Part shown: one piece after another, positions 60,412 to 64,000 of the stretch | How positions within the stretch are numbered: position 1 is the stretch's first letter | Layout: each line of letters starts with the position of its first letter | DNA from: Erythrocercus mccallii | Taxonomy: Eukaryota > Chordata > Aves > Passeriformes > Dicruridae | DNA: 64,000 nt | Assembly: GCA_013397435.1 (NCBI GenBank) | Contig: VZRG01001686.1 | Location: 5,105 to 69,104 of the forward strand | Reading direction: 5' to 3' | Notes under the pieces: model-generated | Told to the model about the DNA's origin: nothing | What the model saw: only the letters and a program-made list of their open reading frames with translations | Databases searched by the model: none | Program-made: the position numbers and the translations under genes

Positions 60412-60604
60412 ATCTCTGGTGCACTGCAGCCCCTGAATGCCTCTGTGCACCACATCCAGAGTAACCGTGGGGACATCTACACAGGGACAGTGGCCTCCCA
60501 GGTTCTGCTGGGCATGCTCCATCCAGCTCCTCTGGCAGAGGTTTCCTCCTCCCTGAAGGCCATGGTGAAGCGCGTGTATGAAGTGATTGACATCGAAGTG
60601 CAAG
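60412..60604 (+). CDS. UMODL1: UMODL1 exon 5, second part of SEA domain
   Basis: Acceptor TTTTCCAG, donor GTCACA (weak after +2), 193 nt, phase 0 to phase 1. It reads ISGALQPLNASVHHIQS, then TVASQVLLGMLHP, then MVKRVYEVIDIEVQ. The ending AKRVYEVIxVQVQ is conserved with human and runs straight into the EGF module (Q-D-V-N-E-C). One sequon (NAS). The donor consensus is poor at +3 to +6 (CACA), so splicing here may be less efficient, but the frame and homology end exactly at this point. Confidence 0.94.
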
Positions 60605-61423
60605 GTCACATTTCAGAGGGTTTTGTCCCTCTTCACTTGGGATCTCATTTCTATAACCATTAATTTGCTTTCTAAGGTAGCACAGAGGGTCTTGCAAGCA
60701 TTGCAAACATGGCCCTGAGCTTTATGTTACAGGATGGAGAGCTAATGATTATTTTGGAGTGAGCAGTTTGGAAGGGAATGCTTCCGAACCCTCAAATTCA
60801 TTTTCTCCCAGTAACATAGTTTTTCAGATGACAAAGCAAATATGTGCACATTTGTAGCACAATCATTAGTTGTATTAAAAAGACTCTAAAAGAACTGTTT
60901 TCTTGCAATATGCTGTTGCCATGTTACTTCCAGTAGCTTGTATGAAGCAAATCATATTTAGTTTGTTAATTATGATAGTATATTCCTACATACTTTTAAA
61001 ATGCTACATAAACTTTTCAATATATTAATTTTAAATTATCTCAATCTACTTATTGCTCTGCAGTCATCTGAACATTTTCACTCCTGAAATGCATCCATAA
61101 GCACCATTTTCAATGCTTTTTACTCTGTGTTTACCTAGTCTATCTTTCAATGAAATCACTGGGTAGTCCTCCTTCCTCCTGTGCTGACATCTCTGGTTTG
61201 GATGGGATCCTACAGGTGTATGCAGGAGCTGCCCCTAACTGTGCTCTAATTCCAAAGAACTGGGGTAAAAAGTGATAGGGTGGTAACATCCAGGATGGCT
61301 TTAACAACATCACTGCAGATTTACACTGAATTTATCATAGCCGGAGCCTGGTCTACACACAGTGCAGATCATCAGTCTTGATGCTGCTCCCAATGTCTGT
61401 GCAAGGTGTGTTTTTCTTCCTAG
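60605..61423 (+). other. UMODL1: UMODL1 intron 5
   Basis: About 820 nt, phase 1, ending TTCTTCCTAG. AT-rich, with no repeat family recognised. Confidence 0.8.
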
Positions 61424-61564
61424 ATGTCAATGAATGCCTCTATGCTGAATTCAATGTTTGCCCTGAGAAAAGCAGCTGTGTAAACCTGGAGGGTCATTAC
61501 AGCTGCCACCCTCAGCATGAACATGCCACTGTCATCCCTCCCAGGCTGAGCCCAAGGAAGGAAG
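61424..61564 (+). CDS. UMODL1: UMODL1 exon 6, EGF-like (calcium-binding type) domain
   Basis: Acceptor TTCTTCCTAG, donor GTAAGA, 141 nt, phase 1 to 1. With the G of exon 5 it starts DVNECLYAEFNVC, the DxNEC calcium-binding EGF signature, then CVNLEGHYSC and HPQHEHATVIPPRLSPRKE. Four cysteines are seen (C1-C4). The fifth, which human has two residues after C4 (WCVC), is replaced here by Pro in SCHPQ. The sixth may be supplied by the next exon (DAGC). Confidence 0.95.
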
Positions 61565-62340
61565 GTAAGAAATGTAGGTGTCACCTTGGGAAGTTCCTGG
61601 GGTGTTCCTGCAGGGGATCTTCCTGCAGGACTTTGTGTTCCTTTGCAGGAGTCACCTGCAGGAGTTTCTGGAGCATGAGTGGCCCTTCTCCTCCTGTTGG
61701 GAGAAAATGCCACATAAATCTGTTACCTATTTCTGATGGAAAGGCAGAGTATTGATTTCACAGTCCCTTGCGTTCCTCTACTTCAGCCTCAGCTGTCTTT
61801 ACTTGCCAAAATCTAAAACTTCAGATCCTACTGCTTCTCAGAGCAAGTCACTTGCCAGTGCACCTCCCCAGCCTCTTGAGAAACAATTAACGGCATTATT
61901 TCTGCAATTTTCTTTTTTCTTGTTTTGACTGCAGCCCGGACTCAGTGGTTGTGTGATTCCACCCTGAGCTGCTGCACTGCTGCTGAGTCCTCTGCTGCAA
62001 GCAGCTGCAGTTTGGCTCTGGCTGAAATAATTCCTTGTGGTACCAGTTCAGCAAAATATACTTACAGCCCACAGACATCAATGGGCCTGCTAATAGGCTT
62101 TAAGATAATGAGATGAAGAGCTGCTTGCAGATTTGATGCTTTAGTTGGAAAACAATTTTACAATCCCTTAATCTCAAAAATTGAGATAATGTATTACTTC
62201 ATGCTTTTGTGATATGATAATACTTTTATTTTCTATTTATATTACTTCTACTGCTGCTTTTCATGTGGAAAACATGAATGGTGTTATTTTGGATTTGCTT
62301 TCTTAGAAATACTCTCTTTGATAATATGATTTCCCCCTAG
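61565..62340 (+). other. UMODL1: UMODL1 intron 6
   Basis: GTAAGA to TTCCCCCTAG, 776 nt, phase 1. A GC-richer patch at 61930-62060 carries a 63-codon Ser/Ala/Cys-rich frame, but no matching donor or family resemblance was seen, so it is not called an exon. Confidence 0.7.
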
Positions 62341-62457
62341 GCATTGTAGCATCTTCTCCAAGTTCAGTAAATGCTGTTAACACTGGCAGTAGCTCTCCTT
62401 CTGTAAGGAAATCAAGTCTCTTGTCCATAATCAACCAATCTACAGATGCTGGGTGCT
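62341..62457 (+). CDS. UMODL1: UMODL1 exon 7, Ser/Thr-rich linker exon (predicted)
   Basis: The acceptor is TTCCCCCTAG and the donor GTAAGT. It is exactly 117 nt (39 codons), phase 1 to 1, so it keeps the frame whether included or skipped. It reads GIVASSPSSVNAVNTGSSSP, then SVRKSSLLSIINQSTDAGC. About a third of residues are Ser/Thr, one sequon (NQS) is present, and a mucin-like linker is likely. Its end DAGC joined to the FN3 exon (Y-PSAV) aligns with the human EDC-PPV junction, supporting inclusion. I do not recall a counterpart of this length in the human protein, where the linker is much shorter. Evidence is splice sites, phase and junction, not direct homology along its length. Confidence 0.7.
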
Positions 62458-62945
62458 GTAAGTAACCTTGGATTTTAAAAAATGTTTTCTTGATTTGTGA
62501 TGGGAACAAACCTTGGTAGATTTGTGTTTATATGGGTGATCCAGCCCTTTCAGGCAAGCGTTATTACAATCCTTTAAACAACATCCTGTTATTCTGTGGG
62601 AGGAAATAGATTTAAGTTGTTCTTTGAGAGTTCAGAGAGACAGGCTGGATGTTCTTGATCTTCATCCACAGCCTCTGATCCAAACTGAAGCCAGAGGAAT
62701 TAAACTGAGGCTCCTCTGGTGCAGGGGGGAGTGACTTTGGGGGTGTTTGGCAGCCTCCTGGCTCAGTGCTGGAAACAATTGTGTTCTATTGAAACAATTT
62801 ATGAAAACAACCTTTTTTCCTTAGTCTAACCATTAGCATGAAGGACGTGAAGCTGTGGCAGCAGCATGCCATGGTCTCTGGGTTAGCACAGGGTGTGATG
62901 CTCATCTCACCTGGCCCAGCTCTCTCCAGGAGAGGTTCTTGTCTG

Positions 62946-62947
<2 letters not shown>

Positions 62948-62980
<33 letters not shown>
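62948..62980. repeat. (CT)n dinucleotide microsatellite, 33 bp
   Basis: Uninterrupted CT (GA on minus) in UMODL1 intron 7. In the sense transcript it is a CU-rich tract of the kind bound by PTB-type splicing factors. That role is inference. Confidence 0.96.
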
Positions 62981-62982
<2 letters not shown>

Positions 62983-63369
62983 CAGACAGACTGGCTGTGC
63001 TGCAGGGCAACTCATCCTACCCAATTTAAACACCTCCTCCTTCTCCCAGGAGAGGAATCATTTCTGAAGGGCCCTGTCCTTTCCCATTGACATGACAATG
63101 ATTGCACTGGACTGGAGTGGAATAACAGGTGAAGTGCTGCACGCCACTCTCCCCCAGCCTCTGTTAGCTGAGGTCTGAGGGGGATTTCCAGGATAAATCC
63201 AGGCAACCTTTGCATGAATGGGTGCATTTTGATGATTAAAGTGACAGGAGGCAAAGCAGGTGTCAACACATGTAGAGTACCCAGAGTCACTCTTCTAAAC
63301 CTATTCCCGTTGCTTGCACCTGTAGCTCACTGGCTGATTATTGATGAGACTGGAGATTTGGAGGAGATT

Positions 63370-63543
63370 AGGTTGTCCAGGGGAACTGTGGCTGCCTCAT
63401 CCCTGGAAGTGTTTAGGGTCGGGTTGGACAGGGCTCTGAGCAGCCTGGTCTAGAGGAAGGTGTCTCTGCCCATGGCAGGGGATGGAACTGGATGGTCTTT
63501 AAGGTTCTTTCCAGCCCAAACTATCCTGTGATTCTGTGATTCA
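63370..63543 (+). mobile_element. CR1 LINE, 3'-end fragment in UMODL1 intron 7
   Basis: The order is AGGTTGTCCAGGGGAACTGT, CTGCCTCATCCCTGGAAGTG, GGGTTGGACAGGGCTCTGAG, CCCATGGCAGGGGATGGAAC, GGATGGTCTTTAAGGTTCTT, ending CTGTGATTCTGTGATTCAAC with two copies of the terminal repeat. It is sense on plus and ends about 255 bp before the FN3 exon. Confidence 0.93.
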
Positions 63544-63797
63544 ACAGAAGTGCATATAGTAAAAGGAAATAAAAAGGTTAAACACTAAATCAGTCACTCC
63601 AGTGGGATGGTTCGTGGATGAGGGGATCTGCCAGAGTGAGAGGGGCAGATTCTGTCCTGATGTAAAGAGAACCTTACCCTATTGAACCTTACCCTATTGA
63701 CTGTCAAAGTGTTGTCTGTAGTGAGTTTAGAGCAGCACAAGGCATTGAAAGTGAAATGTTGCTTTTTCTGTGCCAACTCTTCCTGGGACTGCAACAG

Positions 63798-64000
63798 ATC
63801 CCTCTGCAGTTACAAACCATCGAATCCTCAGCGTTACCAGCAACAGCTTTGAAATGTCCTGGCTTGTCAGTTCCACTCTGAACCACACTTTCCAAGTCCG
63901 GGTGTCCGAAGGCAATAAAACTGTGCAAAACCTGAAGACAGATGAAATGCAAATGGTTGTGTCTCACCTGGAAGCAGGTGTGATGTATTCAGTAGAGATC
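63798..64000 (+). CDS. UMODL1: UMODL1 exon 8, fibronectin type III domain (cut by window end)
   Basis: The acceptor is CTGCAACAG, entered in phase 1. It reads PSAVTNHRILSVTSNSFEMS, W, then LNHTFQVRVSEGNKTV, and ends HLEAGVMYSVEI at the window edge with the frame still open. The pattern (SFEMSW strand, LEAGVMYSVEI strand with the conserved Tyr) is FN3-like and matches human SDSFQVSW...LEAGVLYRV. Two sequons (NHT, NKT). The rest of this exon, and the later SEA, EGF, FN3 and ZP parts and transmembrane region expected for UMODL1, lie beyond the window. Confidence 0.94.

Larger units (their letters stand above)
62458..63797 (+). other. UMODL1: UMODL1 intron 7
   Basis: GTAAGT to CTGCAACAG, 1340 nt, phase 1. 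It contains a (CT)n array and a CR1 3' end in the UMODL1 orientation. No further exon supported. Confidence 0.75.

Noticed and set aside
61925..62116. Ser/Cys-rich 63-codon frame as an additional UMODL1 exon
   Set aside because: An AG precedes it (CTGCAG), but no suitable donor in a compatible phase and no similarity to a UMODL1 module was found.
1..64000. tRNA, rRNA, CRISPR, prokaryotic or retroviral genes
   Set aside because: None was recognised: no tRNA B-box-like sequence in a tRNA context, no spaced identical repeats other than satellites, and no retroviral LTR or protein signature. The context is an ordinary vertebrate nuclear locus.

Overview
The window looks like a piece of a bird genome. 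The evidence is an interspersed-repeat landscape made almost only of short, 5'-truncated CR1 LINE copies (about ten), modest intron sizes, and two vertebrate genes in a recognisable order. ZBTB21 on the minus strand next to UMODL1 on the plus strand matches the ZBTB21-UMODL1 neighbourhood of human 21q22.3. A turtle or crocodilian cannot be strictly excluded, and I cannot name a species.

Layout. 1-5.7 kb is intergenic: a LINE reverse-transcriptase fragment at the left edge, one CR1 3' end at 2.1-2.3 kb, and a T24 tract. About 5.72-10.68 kb is AT-rich and is most simply the long 3'UTR of ZBTB21, with a candidate distal poly(A) signal at 5739-5744. 10685-13861 (minus) is the complete single-exon ZBTB21 coding region (1058 codons: BTB domain plus nine C2H2 fingers). 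13875 to about 24.5 kb is its 5' intron, with three CR1 copies all in the ZBTB21 orientation. About 24.4-25.8 kb is a GC-rich CpG-island-like block, broken by a 751-base N gap, that should hold the ZBTB21 promoter and first noncoding exon. Directly beyond it (26.0-26.3 kb) lies a 41-bp minisatellite whose minus strand is G-run rich. About 26.4-47.3 kb is intergenic, with CR1 copies and no gene I can support.

47374 to the right edge is the 5' half of UMODL1 (plus strand), assembled here from eight exons. They encode a signal peptide (47374-47461), an EMI domain (52003-52241), a WAP-like domain (58516-58677), a SEA domain over two exons (59084-59190 and 60412-60604), an EGF-like domain (61424-61564), a Ser/Thr-rich linker exon (62341-62457), and a fibronectin type III domain cut by the window end (63798-64000). 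All junctions use GT/AG and phases agree at every junction except one. The EMI exon is one base short, which shifts the frame and brings a stop at its 3' end. This is either an assembly indel or a real disabling mutation.

The two genes are functionally unrelated: one is a nuclear zinc-finger repressor, the other a secreted or membrane extracellular-domain protein. They share only their location. I found no evidence for an undescribed multi-gene system. The most useful points are the UMODL1 frameshift, the UMODL1 signal-peptide and linker exons, the unresolved ZBTB21 promoter, and the G-rich minisatellite next to it.
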